From Caballeronia hypogeia (GTDB lineage: Bacteria > Pseudomonadota > Gammaproteobacteria > Burkholderiales > Burkholderiaceae): a stretch of DNA of 64,000 nucleotides. The stretch is taken from NCBI RefSeq assembly GCF_001544875.2, contig NZ_FCOA02000014.1, forward strand, positions 1 to 64,000, given 5' to 3'. Below are positions 33,185-41,341 of this stretch, piece by piece (position 1 is the stretch's first letter; each line of letters starts with the position of its first letter). A model generated the notes under the pieces. The model saw nothing but the letters and a program-made list of their open reading frames with translations. It searched no databases and was not told the DNA's origin. The translations under genes and the position numbers were made by a program.

Positions 33185-33971
33185 GCGCAGCGCGCACTAT
33201 CTCGAGCACGGAACCGGCGAGCCGCTGGTTCTGATTCACGGCGTCGGGATGCGGGCGCAGGCGTGGTATCCGCAAATCGATGAGCTCTCGCGCGACTTCC
33301 GCGTCATCGCGGTCGATATGCCGGGTCACGGCGGCAGCGACGCGCTCGATGCCCACGCCACGCTGCAAGCGTTCGTGCACTGGGCGATCGAGTTCATCGA
33401 AGCGCTCGACGCCGGTCCCGTGAATCTGGCTGGGCATTCGATGGGATCGCTGATCGTCGCGGGCGTCGCTGTCACGCGGCCGAATCTGGTGAAGCGCGTC
33501 GCCGTGCTGAACGGCGTGTACCGGCGCACAGCGGAGGCGCGGCAGGCGGTGCTCGATCGCGCGGCCGAGCTTCGGTCGGGAACCATCGACGTGGAAACGC
33601 CGTTGCGGCGCTGGTTCAACGACGAAGAAGCGCAGCGAATCTCCGCCCGCAAGGTCGAGTCGTGGCTGAAATCGGTCGGGATCGATGGCTACGCCGCGGC
33701 TTACACGGCGTTCGCCAGCGGCGACGAAACCTATGCCGATGGCTGGCGCACGGTCTCCTGCCCCGCGCTCGTCCTGACCGGCGCGGACGATCCGAACTCC
33801 ACGCCCGCCATGACACGACAAATGGCCCAAGCCGCCCGCAACGGCACGGCCGTGGTGATCGAAGACGAGCGCCACATGGTGAACCTCACCGCGCCGGACA
33901 AGGTCAATCGCGCCTTGCGTGCGTGGCTGGATCGCGAACCGCACGAAGAATCGATGCCGTCGGCAGCGTGA
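33153..33971 (+). CDS. Alpha/beta hydrolase, module copy 2
   Basis: A 272-residue hydrolase with IHGVGMRAQAWYPQIDELSR, nucleophile elbow LAGHSMGSLIVAG, acid LTGADDPNSTPAM and histidine EDERHMVNLTAPDK. It is more divergent than copies 1 and 3 but has the same LNGVYRRTAEARQAV cap region. The ATG at 33153 lies within the end of the DUF1185 gene and implies translational coupling; no strong Shine-Dalgarno is seen. Its stop overlaps the GTG of the vestigial flavin reductase exactly as in the intact copies. Confidence 0.85.
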   Translation: MTSTILQLSSKRSAHYLEHGTGEPLVLIHGVGMRAQAWYPQIDELSRDFRVIAVDMPGHGGSDALDAHATLQAFVHWAIEFIEALDAGPVNLAGHSMGSLIVAGVAVTRPNLVKRVAVLNGVYRRTAEARQAVLDRAAELRSGTIDVETPLRRWFNDEEAQRISARKVESWLKSVGIDGYAAAYTAFASGDETYADGWRTVSCPALVLTGADDPNSTPAMTRQMAQAARNGTAVVIEDERHMVNLTAPDKVNRALRAWLDREPHEESMPSAA

Positions 33972-34107
33972 GCATCACGCCCGGCGACAGTTCCAAACAC
34001 ACCCGCGAGCTTCGCGACGCTTTCGGGGCCTGTCTGAACGTCGTTGCGAGCGCACTGTCGCTCGTGACGACGGCCACTCGCAGGCTTCACCGCGAATCCG
34101 TTCACGT
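33968..34107 (+). pseudogene. Vestigial 5' end of a flavin reductase gene, module copy 2
   Basis: GTG at 33968 overlaps the hydrolase stop (GTGA), as the intact reductase genes overlap theirs. Exactly 39 nt later comes ELRDAFGA, matching EFRRALGA at the same distance from the start in the intact reductase at 47611-48573. At 34083-34107 a 25-base block agrees at 23 positions with that gene's codons for GFTANSFT. Spacing between the two blocks is 76 bases here and 78 in the intact gene, so the frame is shifted. The remaining 270 or so codons are gone and the next monooxygenase gene begins at 34139. Confidence 0.75.
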
Positions 34108-34138
34108 ACGCCCGCTTCACTCTTGAAAAGGTTGCACC

Positions 34139-35176
34139 ATGCGTTTTTCGCTTTTCGTTCACATGGAGCGCGTCTCCGACAAGACCACCCAGAAGCAGCT
34201 CTACGAAGAGATGGTCGAGCTGTGCCAGATCGCCGACCGTGGCGGCATGCACGCCGTTTGGACCGGCGAGCATCACGGCATGGACTTCACCATCGCGCCG
34301 AATCCGTTCCTCAATCTCGTCGATCTCGCCAACAAGACGAAGAACGTGAGGCTCGGCACGGGCACCGTGATCGCGCCGTTCTGGCATCCGATCAAGCTCG
34401 CGGGCGAAGCGGCGATGACCGACATCATCACGGACGGGCGGCTCGAACTCGGCATCGCGCGCGGCGCGTATTCGTTCGAATACGAACGGCTCATGCCGGG
34501 CCTCGATGCATGGAACGCGGGCCAGCGCATGCGCGAACTGATTCCGGCGGTGAAGAAGCTGTGGGAAGGCGACTACGCCCATGAAGGCGAGTATTGGAAT
34601 TTCCCGTCGACGACTTCGTCGCCGCTGCCGTTGCAGCAGCCTCATCCGCCGATCTGGGTCGCCGCGCGCGATCCCAACAGCCACGAATTCGCCGTGTCGA
34701 ACGGCTGCAACGTGCAGGTCACGCCGCTGCATATGGGCGATGAAGAAGTGGAAAAGCTCGTCGGCCACTTCAACGCCGCCTGCGAAAAATACAGCGACAT
34801 GCCGCGCCCGCAAATCATGCTGCTCCGGCATACCTACGTCGCGAGCAGCGAAGACGACGCGCAAGTTGCAGCCGACGAAGTCAACGTTTTCTACAACTAC
34901 TTCGGCGCATGGTTCAAGAACGAGCGCCCGGTCAGCCGCGGCATGATCAAGACGCTCAGCCCGGAAGAGATCGCCGCACATCCGTTCTATACGCCGGACG
35001 CGATGCGCAAGAACAATGTCATCGGCACGCCCGAAGAGGTCATCGCGCGTCTGAAGGCTTATGAAGCGCTCGGCTTCGACGAGTATTCGTTCTGGATCGA
35101 CACGGGCATGAGCTTCGAGCGCAAGAAGGCGTCGCTCGAACGCATGATTCGCGACGTGATGCCAGCCTTCGCATGA
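34139..35176 (+). CDS. Luciferase-like flavin-dependent monooxygenase, module copy 2
   Basis: A 345-residue LLM monooxygenase paralogous to 28835-29878. Shared blocks include HAVWTGEHHGMDFTIAPNPF, RLGTGTVIAPFWHPIKLAGE, GIARGAYSFEYERLMPGLD and SFERKKASLERMI. A reduced-flavin donor is required, but the reductase gene of this operon is decayed. It may therefore draw on the reductases at 29969 or 47611. It is followed 12 bp later by an aldehyde dehydrogenase as in copy 1. Divergence from copy 1 suggests a related but different substrate or the next pathway intermediate. Confidence 0.9.
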   Translation: MRFSLFVHMERVSDKTTQKQLYEEMVELCQIADRGGMHAVWTGEHHGMDFTIAPNPFLNLVDLANKTKNVRLGTGTVIAPFWHPIKLAGEAAMTDIITDGRLELGIARGAYSFEYERLMPGLDAWNAGQRMRELIPAVKKLWEGDYAHEGEYWNFPSTTSSPLPLQQPHPPIWVAARDPNSHEFAVSNGCNVQVTPLHMGDEEVEKLVGHFNAACEKYSDMPRPQIMLLRHTYVASSEDDAQVAADEVNVFYNYFGAWFKNERPVSRGMIKTLSPEEIAAHPFYTPDAMRKNNVIGTPEEVIARLKAYEALGFDEYSFWIDTGMSFERKKASLERMIRDVMPAFA

Positions 35177-35188
35177 GGTAACGATTTC

Positions 35189-36658
35189 ATGAACCCCCAA
35201 TTCCAGCTTTATATCGACGGCCAGTTCGAATCCGGCGCCGCGAGTTTCGGCAGCGTGAACCCGGCGACGGGCGCGGTCTGGGCCGAGATGCCCGAGGCGC
35301 GCACCGAACAGGTGAACCGCGCAGTCGATGCAGCGAGCCGCGCATTGAATGACCGCGCGTGGGCGGGCCTGAGCGCATCGGCGCGCGGCAAGCTGCTTCA
35401 CAAGCTCGCCGATCTCGTCGAGAAAGCCGCGCCGCGTCTGGCGGAAATCGAAACGAACGATACCGGCAAGATCATCCGCGAGACGTCGAGTCAGATCGCT
35501 TATGTCGCCGATTATTACCGCTATTACGCGGGCATCGCCGACAAGCTCGAAGGCAGTCACATTCCCGTCGACAAGCCTGACATGCAGGTGTGGCTCGAAC
35601 GCGAGCCTGTCGGGGTGGTCGCGGCAATCGTGCCGTGGAACAGCCAGTTGTTTCTTTCCGCCGTCAAGGTCGGACCCGCGCTCGCCGCGGGCTGCACGGT
35701 GGTGCTGAAGGCCTCCGAAGAAGCGCCCGGCCCGTTGCTCGAATTCGCGAAGTTGATCCACGAAGCGGGCTTTCCCGCGGGCGTGGTCAACGTCGTCACC
35801 GGCTTCGGGCCGGAATGCGGCGCGGTATTGAGCAGCCATCCGAAGGTCTCGAAGGTCGCCTTCACCGGCGGACCGGAAACCGCGAAGCATATCGTCGCGA
35901 ATACGTCGAACAATCTCGCGAAGGTATCCCTCGAACTGGGCGGCAAGTCGCCGTTCATCGTGTTCGCCGATACCGACATCCAGAGCGCGGTGAATGCGCA
36001 AGTCGCGGCCATCTTCGCGGCGAGCGGTCAAAGCTGCGTGGCGGGATCGCGTCTGCTGGTCGAGGAATCCGTGAAGGAGCGCTTCCTCGCGATGCTGGTG
36101 GAACGCGTCGAGCGCATTCGCGTGGGTTCGCCGAACGAGGTGGACACGGAGTTCGGGCCGCTATGCACGGAACGCCAGCGCAAGAACATCGAATCGGTCG
36201 TCGATGCCTCGTTGCGTCAGGGCGCGAAAGTGCTCACGGGCGGCAAGACGCTGGATCGCGACGGCTTCTACTACGCGCCGACGATTCTCGATTGCTCCGG
36301 CCTCGATCGGCCGGACTGCATCACGAAGGAACTGTTCGGGCCCGTGCTTTCCGTCGATACGTTCGCCTCCGAAGAAGAAGCGATCGCGAAGGCGAACAGC
36401 ACGGTTTATGGCCTTGCTGCCGGCATCTTCACGACGAATCTGACGCGCGCGCATCGTGTGTCGAAGCGCATCAGATCGGGCATCGTGTGGATCAACACCT
36501 ATCGCGTGGTGTCGCCGCTCGCGCCGTTCGGCGGCTTCGGCCTGTCGGGACACGGCCGCGAAGGCGGAATGAGCGCCGCGCTGGAGTACACGACGACGCG
36601 AACCGTGTGGCTGCGCACGTCGGATGATCCGATCGACGATCCGTTCGTCATGCGCTGA
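35189..36658 (+). CDS. Aldehyde dehydrogenase, module copy 2
   Basis: A 489-residue aldehyde dehydrogenase paralogous to 27321-28793. It has PWNSQLFLSAVKVGPALAAG, FTGGPETAKHIV, general base in LELGGKSPFIVF, nucleophilic cysteine in ASGQSCVAGSR and FGGFGLSGHGREGGMSAALEY. AGGTAACG before the ATG is a fair ribosome binding site. It is the last gene of the plus-strand operon and converges on the chemoreceptor gene, with a bulged hairpin between them. Role inferred as oxidation of an aldehyde released after monooxygenation and hydrolysis. Confidence 0.9.
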   Translation: MNPQFQLYIDGQFESGAASFGSVNPATGAVWAEMPEARTEQVNRAVDAASRALNDRAWAGLSASARGKLLHKLADLVEKAAPRLAEIETNDTGKIIRETSSQIAYVADYYRYYAGIADKLEGSHIPVDKPDMQVWLEREPVGVVAAIVPWNSQLFLSAVKVGPALAAGCTVVLKASEEAPGPLLEFAKLIHEAGFPAGVVNVVTGFGPECGAVLSSHPKVSKVAFTGGPETAKHIVANTSNNLAKVSLELGGKSPFIVFADTDIQSAVNAQVAAIFAASGQSCVAGSRLLVEESVKERFLAMLVERVERIRVGSPNEVDTEFGPLCTERQRKNIESVVDASLRQGAKVLTGGKTLDRDGFYYAPTILDCSGLDRPDCITKELFGPVLSVDTFASEEEAIAKANSTVYGLAAGIFTTNLTRAHRVSKRIRSGIVWINTYRVVSPLAPFGGFGLSGHGREGGMSAALEYTTTRTVWLRTSDDPIDDPFVMR

Positions 36659-36665
36659 TTCAACC

Positions 36666-36700
36666 GCGAACTACGGTTACGCCTCGGCGTAGCCGTTCGC
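36666..36700. terminator. Possible bidirectional hairpin between convergent genes
   Basis: GCGAACTACGGTTACGC and GCGTAGCCGTTCGC can pair around CTCG with a three-base bulge. It lies between the convergent aldehyde dehydrogenase and chemoreceptor genes. There is no clear U-run on either strand, so its terminator role is tentative. Confidence 0.35.
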
Positions 36701-36709
36701 CGTCGTGCT

Positions 36710-38290
36710 TCAACCGAGCAGCGCGGAATGGCGTTGGTCTTCGAGCTTGAACACCGCGACCAGACTTCTGAGATTCTCCGTCTGTTCTTCGAGCGAATGC
36801 GCCGCTGCCGCCGCCTGTTCCACGAGCGCCGCGTTCTGTTGCGTCACCTGATCCATCTGGGTGACGGCCAGATTCACCTCTTCGATCCCCTGGCCCTGTG
36901 ACTCGGACGCCGCCGCGATTTCACCGACGATATCCGACACCTGTCTGATCGCGAGCCGCACCTGAGCAATGGTGTCGCCGACTTCGGCCGCCTGCCGTTC
37001 GCCGCTCTGTACCGTTTCGACCGACGCGACGATCAGTTCCTTGATCTCCTTCGCCGCCGTTGCCGAACGCTGCGCGAGGCTGCGAACTTCGCTCGCCACG
37101 ACCGCGAACCCACGGCCCTGATCGCCGGCGCGCGCTGCTTCGACTGCCGCATTGAGCGCAAGAATGTTCGTCTGGAACGCGATGCCCTCGATCACGCCGG
37201 TGATATCGGAAATCTTGCTGGAGCTGTTGCTGATCTGCTGAATGGTTCGAACCATGTTCTGAACAGCTTCGTTGCCGGAATCGGCCATGTCGGACGCGCT
37301 CGTGGCGAGCGTATTGGCATGGCGCGCATTCTGGCTGTTCTGTTTAACCGTGTCGGTGAGTTGCGTCATGCTGGCCGCCGTTTCCGCGAGCGAGCTTGCC
37401 TGCTCTTCCGTTCGCGCGGACAAATCAAGATTACCGGCGGCGATCTCGCTCGATGCGGTTGCGATGCCGTCCGCGCCGATCCTCACATGGCCGACGAGCC
37501 TGGACAGGCTTTGATTCATCGACTTGAGGCTTGCCATCAGTTGCCCGGTTTCGTCCAGCGACGACGCCTCGATGCGCGCCGTCAGATCGCCGTCGGCCAC
37601 ACGGGTGGCGACGCTCACGGCTTGTTTCAGCGGACGGGAAACGATGCGTGCAAGCCAGGTTCCCGCGAGCACCGCGGCGATCGCGGCAATCGCCGATGAA
37701 ACGAAGATCGTCGTATAGATGCGGGCGCGCAACGCGTCGAGTTCCTGCCGGTTCGCCGCAATCTTTTCCTGCTCGTAGGTCTGAATCCTGTCGACCGAGG
37801 CGATCAGCTTCTCCGTGCCGAGATACGAGCCGAAGCGCTCCGTCATCTGCGAAAGATCGCTCACGCTGGCCGAGAACCCATCGACCTTCTTGCGCATCTC
37901 GATCAAGGGATTCACGACCGTGTGAAGCCACGCATCGTACTCATCGCTCGCCTTCGCGATGAGCGTCGCGTTGTCTCCGGTCGCATCGGCCGCCTGAATG
38001 CCGGAGAGCCGCGTGTGGAAGTCTTTGGCGTGCCCGTCGATCCACGCCTTGTGGCCCGGCTCGCCGTTCAGGTTGTTCGCGAGAACCGCCCAGACGATGT
38101 TCAGATAGTCCGCCGTGCCGTCCTTCAGCAGAAGCAACGTGCTTTCCGATGCGGCAATCTCGTTCTGTTTATGGTCGATTGCCTTGATGCTGAAGATGCA
38201 TATGAAGGCGCTCACCGCGAAGGTGAAAATGACTGCGGCGAATGCAACGCCTATCTTTACCGCGATCGGCAGGTTCTGGATCTTTTTCAT
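36710..38290 (-). CDS. Methyl-accepting chemotaxis protein
   Basis: A 526-residue chemoreceptor: first membrane helix near residues 12-34, a periplasmic four-helix-bundle-like sensor to about 190, a second membrane helix (TTIFVSSAIAAIAAVLAG), HAMP, then the signalling domain. The conserved hairpin tip is GIAFQTNILALNAAVEAARA, and GRGFAVVASEVRSLAQRSA follows. The C terminus (RHSALLG) lacks a CheR-tethering pentapeptide. The promoter region contains the island operator at 38407-38422, so expression is probably tied to catabolism of the island substrate, which it may sense. Confidence 0.92.
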   Translation of the reverse strand: MKKIQNLPIAVKIGVAFAAVIFTFAVSAFICIFSIKAIDHKQNEIAASESTLLLLKDGTADYLNIVWAVLANNLNGEPGHKAWIDGHAKDFHTRLSGIQAADATGDNATLIAKASDEYDAWLHTVVNPLIEMRKKVDGFSASVSDLSQMTERFGSYLGTEKLIASVDRIQTYEQEKIAANRQELDALRARIYTTIFVSSAIAAIAAVLAGTWLARIVSRPLKQAVSVATRVADGDLTARIEASSLDETGQLMASLKSMNQSLSRLVGHVRIGADGIATASSEIAAGNLDLSARTEEQASSLAETAASMTQLTDTVKQNSQNARHANTLATSASDMADSGNEAVQNMVRTIQQISNSSSKISDITGVIEGIAFQTNILALNAAVEAARAGDQGRGFAVVASEVRSLAQRSATAAKEIKELIVASVETVQSGERQAAEVGDTIAQVRLAIRQVSDIVGEIAAASESQGQGIEEVNLAVTQMDQVTQQNAALVEQAAAAAHSLEEQTENLRSLVAVFKLEDQRHSALLG

Positions 38291-38406
38291 GGTCGTCTTT
38301 GTCTGGAAGGCGGCTGTCAGGCTTGGCGACAGCCGCCGAGCGAGTTGGATCGCGTTCGCGCCAAATCTGCCCGAACGCGCTTCCTATACGCTTAACGACA
38401 AAGAAG

Positions 38407-38422
38407 ATGGTATGCCATAGTA
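38407..38422 (-). promoter_or_regulatory. GntR-type operator overlapping a -10 element, chemoreceptor gene
   Basis: On the minus strand it reads TACTATGGCATACCAT, located between the MFS gene end (38427) and the chemoreceptor start (38290), about 120 bp upstream of the latter. Confidence 0.65.
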
Positions 38423-38426
38423 TGGT

Positions 38427-39788
38427 TTACGAATTTTTTTCGCCGACGGTCGCCGGAACCATCGTCAGAACGGCAGCCGCGGCCACGCCCGCCACCGCGA
38501 AGGCATAGAAGTTCCACGACAGCGGCGCATTCGCCTGCGCCAGCAAACCGCCGATCAACGGACCGGTGATGGCGCCGAACCGCCCGACACCCAGCGCCCA
38601 GCCGATTCCCGTCGCGCGATTGCCCGGCGGGTAGTAGCGCGTGATGTAGGCGCCCAGCAACATCGTGTTGCCTATCGTGCCGATGCCCGCAAGTCCGACG
38701 AGCACATAGACCTCCACGATCCCATGCGCGAACGGCAACGCGCACAGACTCGCCGCAGCGAGCAGATACAGCGTGCTCACGACGGGCTTCGAGCCGAGCC
38801 GGTCGGCAACCGCTCCGCCGAGCAATGAGCCGACAGCCGCTGTCGAATTGAGTGCAACGAGCAGGCCAAGGCTCGAACCGAGCGGAAAGCCTGCCTTTCG
38901 CATCAGTTGCGGCAGCCAGGTGCTCAGGCCGTACAGCAAGAGCAGGCCCATGAACATCGCCAGCCAGAACGCCAGCGTCGCGCGAAGATACGATCTGCCG
39001 AAAAGCGCGCGAACGGGCGCGGCCTTGGCCTTCTTGCCTGCATCGAGCGTGGCGACTTGTCCGTGAGTCCATCGGATGCCCAATGTGTCGGCGACGGACT
39101 GCGCCTCGCTGACGCGCCCCTTCGACAGCAGGAAATCGATCGATTCCGGCAAGTAACGCGCAACGAACGGCATGACGGCGAGTGGCGCCGCGCCCAGCCA
39201 GAACAGCCCTCTCCAGCCATGCGACGGCAGCCACGCAATGGCCAGCAGCGCCACGACGATGCCGCCGATCGAATAGCCGGTGTAGATCAGCGCGTAGTTG
39301 AACGAGCGCCGATTCTCCGGCGAATACTCGACGGTAAGCGCCGCCGCCGTCGGCACGACGCCGCCCAGGCCGAGTCCGCCGATCACGCGCGCGATGACGA
39401 ACCACGCCGGCGTCGGCGCGAGCGCGGCGGCGGCCATCATCGCGGAGAACAGGCCCACGCTGAAAAGCAGCACGGAACGTCGGCCAATCACATCGCTCAG
39501 CGTTCCGGCGCCCATCGCGCCGATCATCATGCCCGCCAGCGAGCAGCTCGCAATGGCCCCGAGCTGCAACTGCGACAGCGACCAGTCGGTGCCATGCGTG
39601 AGCATCGGCAGCACGGCGCCGTAGATCGCGACGTCGTAGCCTTCCGCGAGAATCATCAGCAAGCAGATTACGACGACGCGAACCGTCACGCGCGACGGTA
39701 TGCTCGCCGCCGCGCTCGCCTGCTCCATCGCGTGAGCGCTCGAAGACTTCGGATTCGCCTCGCGGGCGTCAGATGGATACAAGTTCAT
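38427..39788 (-). CDS. MFS transporter, aromatic acid:proton symporter (AAHS) type
   Basis: A 453-residue, 12-helix MFS carrier of the PcaK/AAHS type. Landmarks are the helix-1 signature LAEGYDVAIYGAVLP, GTLSDVIGRRSVLLFSVG between helices 2 and 3, and YITRYYPPGNRATGIGWALG late in the protein. This branch carries protocatechuate, 4-hydroxybenzoate, nicotinate and similar acids. The ATG at 39788 has GGGGAAAGG upstream; a 12-codon longer frame is not supported. It is the last gene of the long minus-strand run, 20 bp after gabD. An aromatic or heteroaromatic acid substrate is plausible. Confidence 0.87.
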   Translation of the reverse strand: MNLYPSDAREANPKSSSAHAMEQASAAASIPSRVTVRVVVICLLMILAEGYDVAIYGAVLPMLTHGTDWSLSQLQLGAIASCSLAGMMIGAMGAGTLSDVIGRRSVLLFSVGLFSAMMAAAALAPTPAWFVIARVIGGLGLGGVVPTAAALTVEYSPENRRSFNYALIYTGYSIGGIVVALLAIAWLPSHGWRGLFWLGAAPLAVMPFVARYLPESIDFLLSKGRVSEAQSVADTLGIRWTHGQVATLDAGKKAKAAPVRALFGRSYLRATLAFWLAMFMGLLLLYGLSTWLPQLMRKAGFPLGSSLGLLVALNSTAAVGSLLGGAVADRLGSKPVVSTLYLLAAASLCALPFAHGIVEVYVLVGLAGIGTIGNTMLLGAYITRYYPPGNRATGIGWALGVGRFGAITGPLIGGLLAQANAPLSWNFYAFAVAGVAAAAVLTMVPATVGEKNS

Positions 39789-39808
39789 TTCGACACCTTT
39801 CCCCGATT

Positions 39809-41269
39809 TCAAACGGCCATGCACAGGTATTTGATGACGAGATAGTCGTCGATCCCGTAGTGCGATCCTTCACGGCCCAGTCCCGATTGCTTGACGCCGC
39901 CGAACGGCGCGACCTCGTTCGAAATGGCGCCCGTGTTGATCCCGACCATGCCGTATTCGAGTTGCTCGGCCACGCGCCAGATGCGCCCGATATCGCGGCT
40001 GTAGAAATACGCCGCCAGCCCGAATTCCGTTTCGTTGGCGAGCCGCACGACTTCCTCATCGCTCGAAAAGCGGAAGAGCGGCGAGAGCGGTCCGAACGTT
40101 TCTTCCTTGGCGACACACATGTCGATGGTCGCGTTCGCAAGAACGGTCGGCTCGAAGAATCCGTGGCCGAGCGCGTGACGCTTGCCGCCCGCGATGACGT
40201 TCGCGCCCTTGCCCACCGCATCGGCGATATGCGCTTCGACCTTCTTCACGGCGGCTTCGTCGATGAGCGGCCCGAGCGTCGCGCCCGTCTCGGTTCCGTG
40301 TCCCACCTTCAGCTTGCCGACGGCCTTGACGAGCTTTTCCGCGAACGCGTCGTACACGCGCTCGTGCACGTAGAAGCGGTTCGTGCACACGCACGTCTGC
40401 CCGTTGTTGCGATACTTCGATGCCATCGCGCCTTCGACCGCGGCGTCGAGATCGGCGTCGTCGAAAACGATGAACGGCGCGTTGCCGCCGAGTTCGAGCG
40501 TGACCTTCTTCACCGTCGGCGCGCTTTGCGCCATCAGCAAACGGCCCACGCCCGTCGATCCGGTGAAGGACAGCTTGCGCACCACCGGGCTGCTCGTGAT
40601 CGCGCCGCCGATCTCCTTCGGGTCGCCCGTCACGATGTTGAGCACGCCCGCCGGAATGCCGGCGCGCTCGGCGAGCACGGTCATCGCGAGCGCGGAGAAA
40701 GGCGTCGATTCTGCCGGCTTGACGACGATCGGGCAGCCCGCCGCAAGCGCAGGGCCGACCTTGCGCGTAATCATCGCGGCCGGAAAATTCCACGGCGTGA
40801 TCGCAGCGCACACGCCGATCGGCTCCTTCACGACGACGAGCCGCTTGTCGGCCGCGGGCGTGGCGAGCGTATCGCCGGCGACGCGCTTGCCCTCTTCCGC
40901 GAACCATTCGATGAACGATGCCGCATAGGCGATCTCGCCCTTCGCTTCCGCGAGCGGCTTGCCTTGCTCGGAAGTCAGGATGAGCGCGAGATCGTCCGTG
41001 TTCTCCAGCATCAGTTCGAACCAGCGGCGCATCAGCAGCGCGCGCTCCTTTGCCGTTTTTGCGCGCCAGGCAGGCCACGCTGCATTGGCGGCGTCGATGG
41101 CGCGCAGCGTTTCCTGTGCGCCCATCTTCGGCACGCTGCCGAGCGAGCGGCCCGTCGCCGGATCGAACACGTCGAAGGTCGCGTCCGAATCCGCCGTGCA
41201 CCACTGACCGTCGATAAAAGCCTGGTGACGGAGAAGCGATGCGTCCTTCAGCATGGATTTCAGTTCCAC
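39809..41269 (-). CDS. gabD: Succinate-semialdehyde dehydrogenase, GabD type
   Basis: A 486-residue aldehyde dehydrogenase with strong GabD resemblance. Landmarks are SEQGKPLAEAKGEIAYAASF, ITPWNFPAAMITRKVGPALA, FTGSTGVGRLLMAQSAPTVK, general base LELGGNAPFIVFDDAD, cysteine NNGQTCVCTNRFYVHE and the ending FGGVKQSGLGREGSHYGIDD. It oxidises succinate semialdehyde to succinate for the TCA cycle. In context it suggests that the catabolic pathway of the island ends at succinate semialdehyde, as in 4-aminobutyrate, pyridine-ring and polyamine degradation. Confidence 0.9.
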   Translation of the reverse strand: MELKSMLKDASLLRHQAFIDGQWCTADSDATFDVFDPATGRSLGSVPKMGAQETLRAIDAANAAWPAWRAKTAKERALLMRRWFELMLENTDDLALILTSEQGKPLAEAKGEIAYAASFIEWFAEEGKRVAGDTLATPAADKRLVVVKEPIGVCAAITPWNFPAAMITRKVGPALAAGCPIVVKPAESTPFSALAMTVLAERAGIPAGVLNIVTGDPKEIGGAITSSPVVRKLSFTGSTGVGRLLMAQSAPTVKKVTLELGGNAPFIVFDDADLDAAVEGAMASKYRNNGQTCVCTNRFYVHERVYDAFAEKLVKAVGKLKVGHGTETGATLGPLIDEAAVKKVEAHIADAVGKGANVIAGGKRHALGHGFFEPTVLANATIDMCVAKEETFGPLSPLFRFSSDEEVVRLANETEFGLAAYFYSRDIGRIWRVAEQLEYGMVGINTGAISNEVAPFGGVKQSGLGREGSHYGIDDYLVIKYLCMAV

Positions 41270-41341
41270 AGTGATTCCTCTACTAAAAATGCGTCGTCGG
41301 CTTGCCGCCCGCGCGATCCGCGACGCCTATGACCAAGCGAA

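Noticed and set aside
33731..36031. Very long minus-strand open frame (766 codons) opposite the hydrolase, monooxygenase and ALDH genes
   Set aside because: High-GC codon bias leaves the antisense frame open; its translation has no family resemblance, while the plus strand encodes three clear enzymes.
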